NCBI GenBank assembly: GCA_013398015.1
Contig: VZRR01009906.1
Coordinates: forward strand, 186,913-250,912
Reading direction: 5' to 3'
Length of the DNA: 64,000 bases
Source: Oreocharis arfaki
Lineage: Eukaryota > Chordata > Aves > Passeriformes > Paramythiidae
Below, one piece after another: positions 9,701 through 23,190 of this stretch. The translations under genes were made by a program, and so were the position numbers. The notes beneath the pieces were generated by a model, which saw only the letters and a program-made list of their open reading frames with translations, was not told where the DNA came from and made no database searches. Numbering within the stretch: the stretch's first letter is position 1; each line of letters opens with the position of its first letter.

Positions 9701-12700
9701 AGGAAGTGTCATGGCTTGTAATCGCACTTACCAAGAGGAATGAACAATTATGCACATCACTTCCATGTTATCTGAGATGATCTTGGAAAAAATTTTAGGC
9801 TTTTACTGGCATAAAGACCCATACAGCAGAACCATGGATAGCATACATGAGCTGAATTAGGTGTATCTCTTCAGAATTCACCCTCAGTTTGATCTGCCAG
9901 GTATGCCTTGGGAGGTCATTGCTAAAGGAATGTAGTTTGTTCCTTTCCAATGAATCCAGTGAGTGAACTCAAAACTTTGAAAGGCATCAGGAGGGCAGCC
10001 TGTGGGGTTTCCTGGGACTTGCAGATAAACTAAGCAGTCTCTTAACTGCGTGGAGCTGAAGAGAGAGGACAAAAGAGAACTTAGGAACTCTGAAAAAAAC
10101 CCAAAATAATAAAAGCTTTCTTTGACAAGTTATGAAGAGAAAACCAAACAAACACTTAAAAACAAAGTCTCTTAAGTGAATTGCATTTATATCCAGCTGG
10201 TGTTGTGAATGATTCAAGGACAGATTCAAGTCCTATTGCCCTGTTTTCTTTCCTTCTCCTTCCCCCATTCCCTCCTCTCCCTGCTCCCCAGATACGCATG
10301 CTGTGCCCTCTGCAAGCCAAGTGTGAAATAGCTGCCTTCATTCATGTGTGACCTGCATCAGCCCTCTGGGAGCGTGGAGAGGAGGGAGTTTTTCCTCCTG
10401 ATTGTTGAATGCACAGGGTCATAGGCAAGACCCACAAAGACAGCTATATTGCCTCGTCTTCTGTGTGTGAGGCCCACAAGTTCCCTCATATGAGTAGCGA
10501 GAATTACTCTATCAGGGCCTTTGAGTTGCATCTGTTCTGCTCTAGAGCCAGCTCCATAATGATACAGTGATGGTAAATGCTTCAAGGCTGTGGGAGCTGG
10601 AGCAGAAAATCTCCTAGGCATCACTGATGGCCAGCACCTTGCCCTCTGCAGCTCACGTCCTCCCATAGCTTGTTTGGGATAAAGTAGAAAAGACAGAATC
10701 CACATCTCCCTGGCATAAAATAACACTCTCTTTTTAGTGTCATGTGCATGTCTGAGCTATCTAAAACACGCCACCTATTTTATTCTTTTGTATGCCTCTG
10801 GTGTACAATTGCTGTGATTGTGGGGACAGGGTTATTTCTTGCTTAGGAGTGATTTTTCTGAAAAAGAAAGCGGTGGTAGCTCTCCTGTTACCTACTGCTG
10901 CTCCACAGAATGCGAGCTTTGCTAATATGAGCCAAATCTTGCAGTGACAAGGAGCTGAAGCAGCCTAACATGGGACGTATAAAACTGAAAAGTAAATGGA
11001 AATTGTAGCTTTGCTTTTATCAGCTTGCAGACAGCACTGATTCTTTTTTGTCTTGGCTAGCAGAAGAACCCCACCTCTCCTCTCCCACAGTAGATCTGGA
11101 GGCTAAGAATAGACATGGCAAGTTCCTCTGATAGGCTTTAGTGGTGCCTCTTGAGAAAAAAAACAGGCAATCACCGGTCCGTCAAGTTAAGAATCTGAGA
11201 GAAAGACAGCCCAGGAAGCACAGGGTGAGCATATTGATGAACTGCCTTGTTCAGCATTTGTTTAGGTGCCACCTGTTGCTGGAGAGGTTTTGCTTTTCTC
11301 TCCTGTGCTTGACTGCATCAGCATGCAATGCTTTCCTTGCTACTTCCTTCCTCCTCCTCAAAAAACAAACAAACAAACAATTAAGTTTAAAGCCATGCTT
11401 ATCAGGGAGGCAGGGTTGGATTAGCTTACAAAAATAAAAATTTCATGGTGTGCTGGAGACAGACACAGAAAATAGGGGAGCACTTCAACAGCTGAGTGTT
11501 TGCACAGTGCTGTGAGCATTCAGAGCGTCAGTTTGACCTCAGCAATCAGCACGAGCCTCCTGCGACACAGACCATCACATCTCCATCTCCATCTCTCTCT
11601 TGTTTACTCCTCAACTTCCCCCCCTCCACCTTCCCCAGCTGACCCAGGGGTTACAGCTGGTTTGATTAAGACTAGTTATGGTTCACCCAGCAGTGGAACA
11701 CCTAGCTGATAAGAGTTCCCCAACTGAATGAAAAACGTGGAAAACTTTTTGTTGTTTAAAAAAATAGCTGATGTTAATTTTTCTACGAATTATTATGAAC
11801 CTAAAGGGCACTTTCACAGCCGTGCTGTCGAGAGCAGCTTGCAAAGACCGGCTTGTGGCTCTTGGGAAATAGTAATGGCTACTTTGTCTTCTTTTTCACC
11901 TGTATAGTGGCAACCGCATTTTTGAAGGACAATAAATGAAATTATAGCTTGGCTTCACAAGAGCAAGGTGAGAATGGTCAGTAGTTTGCTTTTCCATAGG
12001 AATGTTGCCTAGGAAACATCAGCCTGCAGCAGCTGTATGTTAGTAAAGACAGATTAACTTTGTCTGTGAGGAGGCACGTCAAGAAAATGCTTCTAAAAGG
12101 AAGGGAGGGCAGGGAGACAAAGGCCCATCCTGCAGCCTGTTCTTGCTCTCCTGCAGTTAAGGCATATCACTAACAGCTAGAGCTGCTAAAGGACCTTGGG
12201 ATGTTCCTGGCACTCACTGGTACACTAATTGATAAATTAAGGTGATCCAAGCCTCTCTTTGTCTTTGGTGCAGTTCTGGAGGCACACGACACACATGGAG
12301 TATAACTGAGATGGATCTGCCTGAGCCATGGTGGGGGCACAACGACTGGGGATCTGAGGATGATGGTGACCCTTCTTCAAAACTCCTGGACAGATACAGA
12401 AGTAATCCTTGAAACACTTTTCTGAGGCAGAGAGATGACATCATTAGAGAATGAGAGGTGACAGAATCAGGTAGTAATGAAGATCCTGTCAATACCAAGG
12501 TAGCAAAGCGACAAGAAAATAAAAGCTTTAAGGGGAACAGGGCAGCTCTCAGGAGGGAGAGAAGAAAACGTCACTCTTTCAAAGCTACAAGAACTGTGAT
12601 TAAAAGTATACAGAAAACAAAGCACAGCAGTTTGGAAACAAGTCGAAGCTGAGGTGGTATTGTCAATAGAGGAGGAGATAAGCCACCTTTTGTTCTTTCA

Positions 12701-14218
12701 CAAAAGCTGTCAGAAAGCTACCAGGTGAATTGGGAAATAATTTTCAATATGAGAAAACTTGAAAAAGAAAAGGTTTTGTACAAAAACCTAGGGAAAACTG
12801 GAACTAGTGAATGAAGGACTTCAATATGAGCTGAAAAATAACTAGATGTCAAAGCTAGCTGAAATCTAGTGGCATGCATAATGCCAGGTGCAGTATTGAT
12901 TTCCTTGGAAGAGAGGGTCAAGCACAGGTGACTCCTATAATTTCAGAATAAATACTCTTTTCAATCCAGCACTGCAATCACTGTAGCATCTCTGCATTTC
13001 CTATAAGTGCAAAGACAATAATTCTATAAAGCCCATTTCTCTTCACTGCTCAGAAGCACCTCACTCGTTCATTTTTTGGGGTGTGTAATAGTTGTACATA
13101 CATGTAGAGGAGAATGAAAGATTGAGGTGCTGTTTAAAAAAAAGGAGGTTCAGAAGGGAAGTTTTAAATCTCAGGACCTGGTTTTTTTTGTTCAATCCTT
13201 TGCTGTAAATCCCAAAGACCTGGGCATCTTCTAGCACTTCTAGAACTATGTCTGTATTCTGCAGCCATACCAAATAGTCTTTGCTGGTTGACACTTTCAC
13301 TGGAATTCTGCTTTGTGGCTTGCCATGGAAGACATTGTCAAGCAGCTAAAGCCAATCCAACATAAAGATTCCCAAAATCTCATAGAAATTTAAAAATAGA
13401 GACAGAAGAGACTGTCTACTCTCTGTCTTTTCTTCTGGCACGATTTCATGATCAATTTGTCTAACTTATGCTTTACAGTCCTCCAGTGGTGGAACAGTTG
13501 GCTGTCCTTTTCATCAGGAAACATTACTCTGTGTTTATCCTAAATTTCCCTTGCTGCTGTTTAAGCTCACTGCTGTTTCTCCCAGCCCTGTTAGGAAGGG
13601 GGAAAAAATTACTCTATGTTTTGATTCTGTATCTTGATCACATAGCCAAAAATAATTATCAACTCTTTTTTCAACCTTCTGTTTAGTGAAAAAAAATAAA
13701 CATCTCACGTACAGCATCCGCATCCAGTGCTCAGTAGATTCTCCCAAGAAATCCCACAGGTTTATTGGTGTATGCTGGATATCAGCAACAAATAGAATAG
13801 GGGGATTATTCACCCAGCTACATAGGTTTGTTTATCTATTTTCTTCTGAGTCTGATCCTGTTTTTTCCCTGCAGGAGGGCAAACATCTTTGACAGCAGCT
13901 GGTGGTCACTGGAAGTGTTCTAGCCCAAGGCACACAGTGTTGGGGTTATGCTCCTTTGGGAGCTGGGGGCTGGTATCAGAGACAAAGCCCAGCCAGAGCT
14001 TTCTCTGCACTAAACAAGGTGCTCTCCCAAGGTCACTGATTGCATCTGTCAATCCGTATCATTCACCTTGAATACTAATGCAAGTGACAGTACGATGTTA
14101 TGAACTTGTCCTATAATTGCTCCTATTAGCCCAGGATTCTTGACCTCCTGGACTTCAGGGGACGCTTGGATTTTTAAAACAAAATATTTTTGCCATCGTT
14201 ATAATTTCACATTGTGGT
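6751..14218. other. Unique non-coding DNA
   Basis: About 7.5 kb without a recognisable gene or named repeat. Open frames are below 125 codons and look random. Minor simple sequence occurs as an A-run near 9506-9518 and an (AAAC)n stretch at 11360-11381. A 64-codon lysine/arginine-rich frame at 12458-12652 has no recognisable domain and I treat it as chance. Confidence 0.55.
11360..11381 (+). repeat. (AAAC)n short microsatellite
   Basis: About four to five AAAC units following a CT-rich stretch. It is too short to be of functional note. Confidence 0.85.
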
Positions 14219-14226
14219 CCTGGTTG

Positions 14227-14516
14227 TGTTAGGCAGCCAGAGACGATCTTCAGGCCATGGACTGACTTAGCAGTGAGTGCAGCAGATGCTCTGAGAAGGT
14301 GAAGTCTCTAGAGGAGATTTTTGAAAGTGATTCTACCTTCTTACTTGCACAACTCATGCCTGAGCTCTCTGTGGCAAGAAAGGATCCATCAGCACCTGTT
14401 AAGGCTCAAATAAAGATGGAACCTGTAATATGAATAGTTCACATTATCCATATTGGCACATATGGCCCCTTGTGGGGAGCTCCCTTTCACTCCAGACTGA
14501 GTCTTTGCAATAAAGA
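14227..14516 (+). other. Possible old insertion bounded by an 8-bp direct repeat
   Basis: The 8-bp string CCTGGTTG occurs at 14219-14226 and again at 14517-14524. The 290 bp between them end in TTTGCAATAAAGA, like a polyadenylation region, and carry another AATAAA near 14409. This could be an old LTR fragment, a retrocopy, or coincidence. No TG...CA ends, terminal inverted repeats or poly-A tail were found, so the call is weak. Confidence 0.25.
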
Positions 14517-14524
14517 CCTGGTTG

Positions 14525-17500
14525 AATATGCATATTTCTGGATTATCTGAAAAATCCTGAAAACATCACAGGAACAAATGGATTCTTTGTATGTGGGCAA
14601 TGAGTTTAGCTGTGTCATGGGCATCAGTGGAGTGTCCTTTGCACTTGCAAAGGTCATTGAACTTTTAGCAGTGCCTCTCCAAATGCAGCAACAGTGGGAA
14701 CCCCCTTTCTAGGGAAGGGTTTAAAAAACGATCCCTCAAAGAGCTCCATGCAGATTCTCTGCTGGTATAAACTGGTACACAGACACACCAGCAACTGCAG
14801 TATCGAGAGTGGTAACGAGGTTTCTGTTCTGTTTCCTTCTGTAACTTTACACAAGGTGTCACAGCCCCTAATAGAAGTACAAGCTTCTATCAGGCCATGT
14901 CTCCTTTCCTGTAATATCTCTGACAGGCTAAGGCTGTCTGCAGGTTTTGCCCAGCTCCTTTTGGAAGGATGTTTGTCACCTGGCTCTTCCAACAGCAAAA
15001 GTTTCTCCTGTTACTCCAGGTATTGCCTGGCACCTAGTGATGTTTCTAGTCAAACAACTTGGCACACCCAGTTTAACCTGTCATCACTGCCACCTTACAG
15101 GTACTTCATAGGTACCCCATTCGTTCACTTTCTATGCAAAACAAATTGATCATTAAAACATCATTCATGTATTCATTTTCCCAACACATGCAAGGTACAC
15201 AGATCAGCTGGAAAATCATCTCCTGACACCAGCTTGTTATTTTTTTCCCAAAAAAGAGTTCCTTATTACATGACACATAGATACATGTCTAGTAACACCT
15301 CTGGAACGGGGAATAAGGAACTCTTCCCTTGTTACAGACCAAAAAGACCTCGTGTGGGCTACAGACTAACACATACTTCAGTGAAGTGGGAATGGACATG
15401 CTGGGTAAGAACAAAAGGCCATTCAGCTCTTTTTGAATGTGTCCAAAAAAAGATTATATGACATGAGATACACACTGTGAAGATTTTACATTATTTATTT
15501 TCTCAGTTCTCAGCAACCCCTGGTATAGGGAAAACAGTAAGAAATTGCAAATGTTCAGAAGACAGTAATAAGGAGGAGTGGACTGGAGGAGGGCACACAA
15601 ACCAAAAGGAACATGGTGCAGGTCATTTGTAATGAAGACACAGGCTGCATCCAGCCTTTGGGAAGAAGGGTTTTCACACTTGCAATAGACATAAAATCAA
15701 AAATCTGAATAAAATGTGGGTTGTGTTAGCAACTGAACGGCAAATGTCTTTGACAATTACTGCTTCCTCTGGCTGGCTACTACAGACCTGACAAGGGACA
15801 GGAACTGTGGATTACAGGTAGAAAAATTTCTTGAAGAGGGGCTGAGCTTTGTTGGATTTAATGCATAAAAACAGATGCAATGAGCAGTGTCTGTCATCCT
15901 GTGAAGGACAGGAGGAGAAAGAGGAAGGAGAAAACTGGGGTTAGCAACTGGCATGAATCAGCATGGCTCTGACAATGCTCTGGTGGAGCTCTCCTGAGTC
16001 ATCCATGTATGCAAGAAGCAGGGTTAGTGACTGAGGTTGTATAAAGAGAAAAAATAACTTTGTATTGATAATTATACAGACTAGTAGTTATCACTTATTC
16101 TCTGACAAGGAAGGAGATCCATGCATCTGTCAGTTTGTTCAGAGATGTTACATCAACTATACAAGGGGTCTGACTTTAGGATGTGGAGGATATTGGCTTC
16201 AGTGGAGCTCTGCCAAGAGTATTAAATGGCAAACGAACAGAAGCAGTTTTAAATTGAGGCTGGAGATTTTGTTCAGAATAGACTGAATGATCCAAGCTGC
16301 TTTTCTGCAGTAGAAATCCTGACTGGCTTGCTTCTGAAATTCCCAGTACTTTGTGACCTGAGGATGTTGAGATATATAAAAACTGAAAATGATGGGGCAG
16401 TTTATCATCTGAATTTGCCTTAATGTGAGGGAAAGGCTCAAACCAGAGTGAAAATCATTCATTCACAGGAATGTGTGTTGAATTAACTTTTTAAAATTCT
16501 GTTTTTAATAGAAAATGCTGCCATTTATTGATTAGAAGGGAGCATATCACCCTATTACCCCTTGACATCCTGTAACTCCAGGACACTCAAATGTTTCTGC
16601 ATTAACAAGAACGTATTGAAGAAATATTCCAAAACAAGACTTTTTGGATGATTTCCCAAAAACTCAAAATAAAATCATAATGTTCTTCAAGTTATAAGCA
16701 TTGATTTCTCCTTAAACAGATATATTATGACAATAAAGCATTTTAACTTTACTTGTTCAATAGCAATATTTTTATAGAGAACTCTCTAATTAGCTTGTGT
16801 GTTTTTCATTTTCTGCTTAATGGTGACAAATGGCATTTAATTCAGGCCAAAATTAACATCATCACAGAATTATGCTGAAGAAACCATTGTTTCACATTTG
16901 AACTTCACTGTTTTTATTCTCAGTAAGATGAAAGGTATTTCTGTCTGACATACTGGGTCCTATCACAAGTAAAGTCACATGCACTGAGTTGCAGAAAGGA
17001 AAATGCTAACAGTTTTAATGCTCCCATACTCGATTTGACAGGGGAAAATAACTGAATTTCTATGGGAGAAGGTTGGATTTACAGTAAATCTTTGTTTCTG
17101 AGTGATGATAAAGGGAAGACTGATGTGATTATCATACTTGATAGTGTTTAAGGAAAATAATGATGCATCTGTCACTTTGATGGATTCCCGTTTTAGCCAA
17201 AGCTGGCAATGCAGGATCCTGGGCATACTATTGCAATTTTTATTTTTCAAAAATTCTTTCCCAGTAAACAATTCTTCATTGTGAGAACAATATATCAAAA
17301 TTAACCAGGCATGTGTGGGAGAACACGTGTGCTTTCATGTGTGCATGAAAGAGCAGTCTCTTGCGTTTAAAAAAAAAAGGCAAATTATTGACAGACTATA
17401 AATCCATTAAAATGAAATTTTAGGCCCTTTGCATGCAAGATGGCTAAAAATAACTGAACTGACAGCCTTGAGAAGCACCTTGAAGCCAAAGTTTTCTGTA

Positions 17501-20490
17501 GCCCACGGAGGGGACCATGTTCTACTCTGCTCTGGTATGGAAGACCAAAAAGCAATTGAATTCAGCAACCACCACAGTCACTCTAGGCTCTTCCTAATGA
17601 TTTAAAATTTGATATATTTTATTCTTTCTCTTCAGATTCAAGTAGGCCGTGGGTTATGGAATGTGAAGGTACTAGAATTTTTGAGCAGTTAAAGGGGTTT
17701 TGGCAAAAATAACATTTGCAGAAGGATAAAACAGCTGAAGATTTTCAGACAAGCAAATCATTTTATGTTTTGATTAAAACTGCTCTCAGTGAAATCATTA
17801 ACATTGCTAATTAAATTGTCACTTTTAGATTTCATGATTAATAGTTGATGGAGATGAATGGGAAAAGTCACACCTCTCCAGTCTTTTGCTCCAGGCTTTT
17901 CAAGATTTCCTTCACAACCACAGAACTTAGTAGCTACTTCCACAAGCAGCAGCAGTAGTATGGTCTGGGTTCCTTAGCTTTGCATTTGCAGTCAAATGCT
18001 CTGACATTGAATAGGGTTTGAGAGTCTTTGCATGTTTGGGGGCACTGGAGCCCTCCAAGCACACCTGTCTAGCTTGGCTCCTCTGCTACCTGGGCAGCGG
18101 GCAGTGCGTACTGAAGCCTTTTCATCCACGGGGCCATTTAGGGCTTCTCTCTCTTTAAGCCAGCCACTGATTTTCAGGAAATTCGTAAAAACACATCTTT
18201 TTTTACATGGTTGTCCTTATGTTAAATTTGGAGACTGTCCCAAGTTTAAAAGTTATTATAATCAAGTAAATAGATATTCAATATACTTAGATGCACACAA
18301 GAAACTGTGTTCTCAGCAAGCAGGGTAGATAACAGACCATCTCTTCAGGTGAGATCAACACCTGCACACACCATTGTCTTCCCACTGAGAGTTAGGGCAC
18401 TATCTGCTCCCTGCCAAACATTTGGACACCAGATGATAAACTCATCCCTGCCACACAGAGGCAGCCCTGCCTTGGGGACAGTGGAATGCATGCCAGCTTG
18501 GTAACCTTTGATATCACCTTTCTTGGTGCTTTTTCGAGTTCTGTTTGGTATTCAGGGTTGCAAAACTCCTTCTCCCTTGCTGCACCTGCTGCTTAGTGCC
18601 TGTGTCTTATTATTTCAGTTTGCCACTAACCTTTTGCTTGCCCCCCTCCCCTTCTTCTATAAAACCCATGGAAAAAATCAGATAATTGGGAAAGAACTGA
18701 CTACTGTGCTGACTCATAGCCATCAATAGTTCCCTTAACAAACTTGTAAATGGAGGATAAGTATTACTGCTGATGGTCCACAAGGAAAAAAATAACTCTG
18801 CTTGATATTCAGATCCACAGCTAAACAGAAGTGGCAGTGGGGACAAACCAAGATACTTCCATTTGCAAATTGACTCAACTAATGCAGAACACTTATAAAG
18901 AAAGAAGGCCATTTTAATGCTTGTTCTTAGGCACTATCTGAATTTAAGCAAAAAATCTGCATACACCTCACTGCAAAATGCTCTCATGAGCTAAAAGGGT
19001 CACTGTAAAGATCCATTACTTGAGCTTTCTCCACCTATTCACTCTGTGAAGGGGAGGTGAAAATGACCTCTTGCCTTCCACATGGGAAGTGAAATTTCCT
19101 CACTTTTAGATATGCATTCCCAAAGGAGAACTGAAGTAATGTGATATTCAGAGCAGCAACATTTAACATTTCAGCCTCGTTGAATTCACAGCTGCTGCAC
19201 TCGGTGTCTGTTCTTACAGACACCAGACAAGAGGGCCAGGTGACACTGTGCATGTTCACAGCAGCTGCCAGGCTGGGAGGAAATCCGCCTTTCCTGCTTT
19301 GCAGAAAAGACCAAACAACAGAGTTTTCTATGTTTGTTTCCCTCAGGCCTAGGTTTAGACTCACCTCAGGTCAACCAGAAAGTACCTGTTACCCTCAGGG
19401 AGGATGAATATTTGTATCTTCATCCTTAGAGCTTTCCTTTTTTAAAGGCTGAGGTGGTGGAAGTCCTTTCCCTCAGTGGCTGGAGACCACCCTGAGCAGC
19501 ACTGGCTTGCTCGCTGCTCAGACCCACTGCTGGCTAAACATCCCTCCTGGGTGGGAGAAGTGGAGGAAGCAAAAAGAGAAAACAACTCTACTGTCAGTAA
19601 TTTAATGCCTGCCTGCCATTAGTGCCTTCTCAGAGCAGTGAGGACTTTTCCTCTCACAGGGAGGTTCCCTCAGGCATGCCAGCTTTGTGTGTGTGGATAC
19701 AATGTCGGGCTATGCCAGGGACCAGCCCAGTGTTTCTAGGACTTAACTAGTTGTGTACTTGCTATGTAATTCAGCATTAGGGGGGAATTTCTTGAGTGGT
19801 AAAATGTCAAATATAGAAACTTAAAAGTTCCAGAAAAGGTTGTTGTTTATTAACTCTGTTATTGTTAAATATATTGACTCTGTCTTTTATTGTTTACTAA
19901 CTATTCCGCAAGGGGAATTAAAATCACAGAAGAGTCCCTTATTCATATGTTTTCAGATAGATTTAGATATCACGTGGATAATTACATTATTCCTATTAAC
20001 TTGAAGGGAATGTAAAAATGAGAAGCTCATCCTCACACATGAGATGCTATTAATTAGGCCAGATGTAATCTATTGCTTAATGAGATCCTTTAGACTTTGA
20101 ACATAGCTTCTGTTTAATTCACAGCTTTAGACACTCACTGCAGTGTGCTAAACACAGGTGATTACTGGTGTCATATAGGACTAGGAGTGGCCTTGTAAGA
20201 TGATCAGTTCCAGCAGACAGTCTGGATTGCACCACATCATTATCACTGTGCCATAAAAAATGGAACCCAGGTTTTGAAGAGTGTCATGAGAAGACCTGGG
20301 TTTATGAATGACAGGGTTGATCAGACTGCGATTGGTTGCAATCTGGATCAACGCTAATTGTTAAATAGAGAATTTTGTAAAGGGAAATCAACAGACAGAA
20401 GTTTGCAATATATATTCTTTTCTTCCTTGGGGTTTCTATCTAGCATTTTTTATCATGATTGTGGGCTATATTAAGCAATAATTCATTATA
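14525..20490. other. Unique non-coding DNA
   Basis: No gene is recognised. The longest frames (151 codons on plus at 14694-15149 and 114 codons on minus at 14654-14998) overlap each other on opposite strands and show no domain, so at most one could be real and probably neither is. No named repeat is seen. Confidence 0.5.
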
Positions 20491-20581
20491 GACCTGATCC
20501 AAAGACCATTTAAAGTCAGTGAAGGCAATCTCATGTAATTCAGAAACTACCATTCACTGCAAAAGGCTCTGGATCAGCTCC
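20491..20581. repeat. Ancient hairpin-type interspersed repeat relic
   Basis: The left arm begins GACCTGATCCAAAG and the right arm ends GGCTCTGGATCAGCTCC, which is its inverted, slightly diverged partner. The roughly 90-bp unit matches the pattern of a palindromic 'CCTGATCCAAAGCCC...GGGCTTTGGATCAGG' repeat that I recall as scattered through amniote genomes and as probably derived from a DNA transposon. Which named family it belongs to I cannot say. Divergence between the arms points to an old copy. Confidence 0.6.
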
Positions 20582-23015
20582 AGCAACTTTAAAGTCTGTT
20601 CTGGAAAAGCTCATTCCCAGACTGTATAGTAGCTCTGTATCAGTGTGACCAGCAAATTAATACTGGAAATTTTGTGGTTTTTTCTCTGCTTTGATTAAGG
20701 CTTCCATGTCAATTTTCCCATCTGCACTTCATTAGATATGTTAAGATGAGCAGCTGTGATCCCCAGGGCTGACTAGCATATCATAATACCCACAACCAAT
20801 GGTCTGCTAAAAGGAGCCAATCCTTTACCCTTTTCAGACTGTACCTGGAAAGCTTGCATGGCTACGGAATTTTTTTTTCCCATTAAATAAGCCCTATTCG
20901 TTCATAAACACCACTAAAATGGTGCTACTGCATATGTTTACAAGAGACAAGATGATGTAGAGATCCTAAAGATCCTCCACATGAATTCAAGGCAAACAGC
21001 CAAAAAAAAAAAAAAAAAAAAAAAAGAGAAAGGNAAAAAAAAAAAAAAAAAAAAAAAAGAGAGAAGGTTAAAGGTCAGTTCTTCTTTGTGTCATTTTATT
21101 GGGAAGAAAAAGAAAATCAAATGCTATAACCAATAAATATTTAAACCAGTTGAAACGTCCAACAAGTGAAAACAAAAAAGGTAGTCTAGGCTGAAATTAA
21201 GCCCTCCATTTTTCCACCACTATATTGCACACTAGCCTTTGTTGAACTGCCTTTTTGATATTTCACATCTTTTATTCTTCATCACCTTCTCTACCATGTT
21301 TCCCTTCATCTACACATCATGCCTAATCCATCATTGGCTCCATATGCATTCATCCAGCAAGACGTCATGCCCTCAGTCTGCTCCTTGGGACAGAAAGGTT
21401 TATCATTCTTTGGATAGGAGGTACATGCACACATGTTTTCTGAAAAAAAAAGGATAAATAGACAACTGAACCTTTAAAAGAGTGGAGCATTTTAGAAGAC
21501 AACTACTGACTAATTTAGGCTTTAAAGAAAAATAATGATAAACCTGAAATTTACTTTAAAGACGTCTTAATACTATTTTGAGGGGTTTCTCCTTTAATTT
21601 TAGTGTATCTAAACAGAGTTCACAATGATCCCTGACAGAACAGATTGTCACTTTCTATGCGGTTATTCACCAGCCTGCCCAGAAAAGATCAGAAAACCCA
21701 TTTAAATATCATTTTAAGAGACCAGTTGGTTTCAGAGGAGAAAGGAACTGAGCTGAATGGTAAGCTGCAAGAACCAAATCATAGTCAAGCAGTGGAAGAG
21801 AGCTCTGTGGGGCAAATGTTGTTTTTTATGCATCTGTGTGTGTTGACTGATGAGCTGTGTGGTAGAAACCGCGTGTCTTCCCCTTTTTAGTTTGTTCTTC
21901 GTAAGACAGTCTATAGTTTTTTCAGGTCTTCATGTGTTTTTGCAACATAAAGTTTAAAAAAAAAAAAATTGGGCTGTATTATAGAACTGCCAGGGTAGTT
22001 TTATATCATATTTCCCAGCGCTGTAAATTTGACTGCAGACCTAACATTTTTGGACCTGTTCCTACTTCAGTGCTAAAGGAGATTGAAGTACTTAAGAATT
22101 TTATATATAAATATTAGGCTTAGAAATTTCTGCCTTTAGAAGGACTTCTTTAGTGCTGGGGGTCTCTGTTTATTTCCTTCTCTGATAGAGCCATGGATTC
22201 CCCCCAAAGACCTGGTGCCAGCTCTAGATAGTTCATTTCTTGCACAAAACCCAGCAGCAAAGAGGATACTGGTAGTTAGAGATTTCACCCAAGAAAATGG
22301 ATTTTTTTGTCTCCTCTATGTAATATACTGCATTCAGTCTTAACTCCAGTCAACTTAGTGGAACATGGGCCTGGGTATCCCACATCCCAGTGTTACTTGG
22401 TGTCTCACCATGAACCACGGGAACACCTGACTGGCCTGTGTTGCCAGAAAGGCCCAGTGCTGCAGATGCTCAAATACAGCGATCACTAAGGAAAGCCTCA
22501 TTTATAGCCCATCTCCTGGGATGTGGCTTGTTTCCTGTATGGCAAATGGGAAACACTTATGCTGGAGGGAAATGTCCCTACCTGAGCCCAAGGGGTGGCT
22601 GAGTAGGATCTAATTCTGTAAGTCTGGACTTTTCTAAATTTTCAGTTTGGCAGCCAAATATATTTTTAGATGTTTTCTAGGGCAATTAACCCTTGCTTGG
22701 TCCATAGTCCAGCACTATTTAATAAGTCAAAAAAGAATAAACTCAAGCTAATCAGTAATGTTGGAGACCAAAACACACAGCAGGTAAACAGAAATTTGGG
22801 AGGACCACACTGGAGGGACAGTTTAGGTACCAAGATGTTTTATCCAGTGTCTAGGGACCAGATCTACAAATACACATTTTTACAGGCTTCTAATATTTCC
22901 AGTGAATCATATTGTCTGTGCTTGCATGAGTGGACAGTGTAGCTCAGACACAGAAGGGGATGGATATCTTCTTGAATTGCTGGAACCCCTGTAAATGATT
23001 TATGTCAGTGTAATG
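20582..23015. other. Unique non-coding DNA around a poly-A block
   Basis: Apart from the A-rich block listed separately I see no gene and no named repeat here. Open frames are 60-90 codons and not protein-like. Confidence 0.5.
21002..21064 (+). repeat. Two long A-runs separated by a purine spacer and one N
   Basis: Twenty-four A (21002-21025), then GAGAAAGG, one N at 21034, then another 24 A (21035-21058) and GAGAGAAGG. The two halves are near-identical in both run length and the GAGA-type tail. The N and the mirror-like duplication suggest polymerase slippage or a join made by the assembler. The true length is uncertain. Confidence 0.9.
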
Positions 23016-23017
23016 GG

Positions 23018-23190
23018 GAGTCCCAGAAAGCTTGTGGGATCCCCATCCCTGGGAGTGTTCAAGACCAGGCTGGATGGGGCTCTGACTAACCTGGTTGAGT
23101 AAAAGTTTCCTGCCCACGGTTGGGGGTTTGGAACAAGATGGTCGTAGAATCTCTTCCAACCCAAACTGTTCTATGATTCTGTGAATTGTA
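23018..23190 (+). mobile_element. CR1 LINE 3' end, sense
   Basis: A plus-strand CR1 3' untranslated end. It contains 'GGAGTGTTCAAGACCAGGC', 'TGGATGGGGCTCTGA', 'GGTTGGGGGTTTGGAACA' and 'CTTCCAACCCAAACTG', and closes with TTCTATGATTCTGTGA, the octamer terminus. About 170 bp are kept, so it is strongly 5'-truncated. The 157-codon minus-strand frame that crosses it (22944-23417) is a shadow of this repeat plus its flank. Confidence 0.9.

Noticed and set aside
12458..12652. 64-codon basic frame as a small gene
   Set aside because: No domain, no supporting context and no splice or promoter signals. The composition reflects an A-rich stretch.
14654..15149. Opposite-strand frames of 114 and 151 codons
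   Set aside because: They overlap each other on opposite strands, neither resembles a known protein, and the length is within reach of chance.
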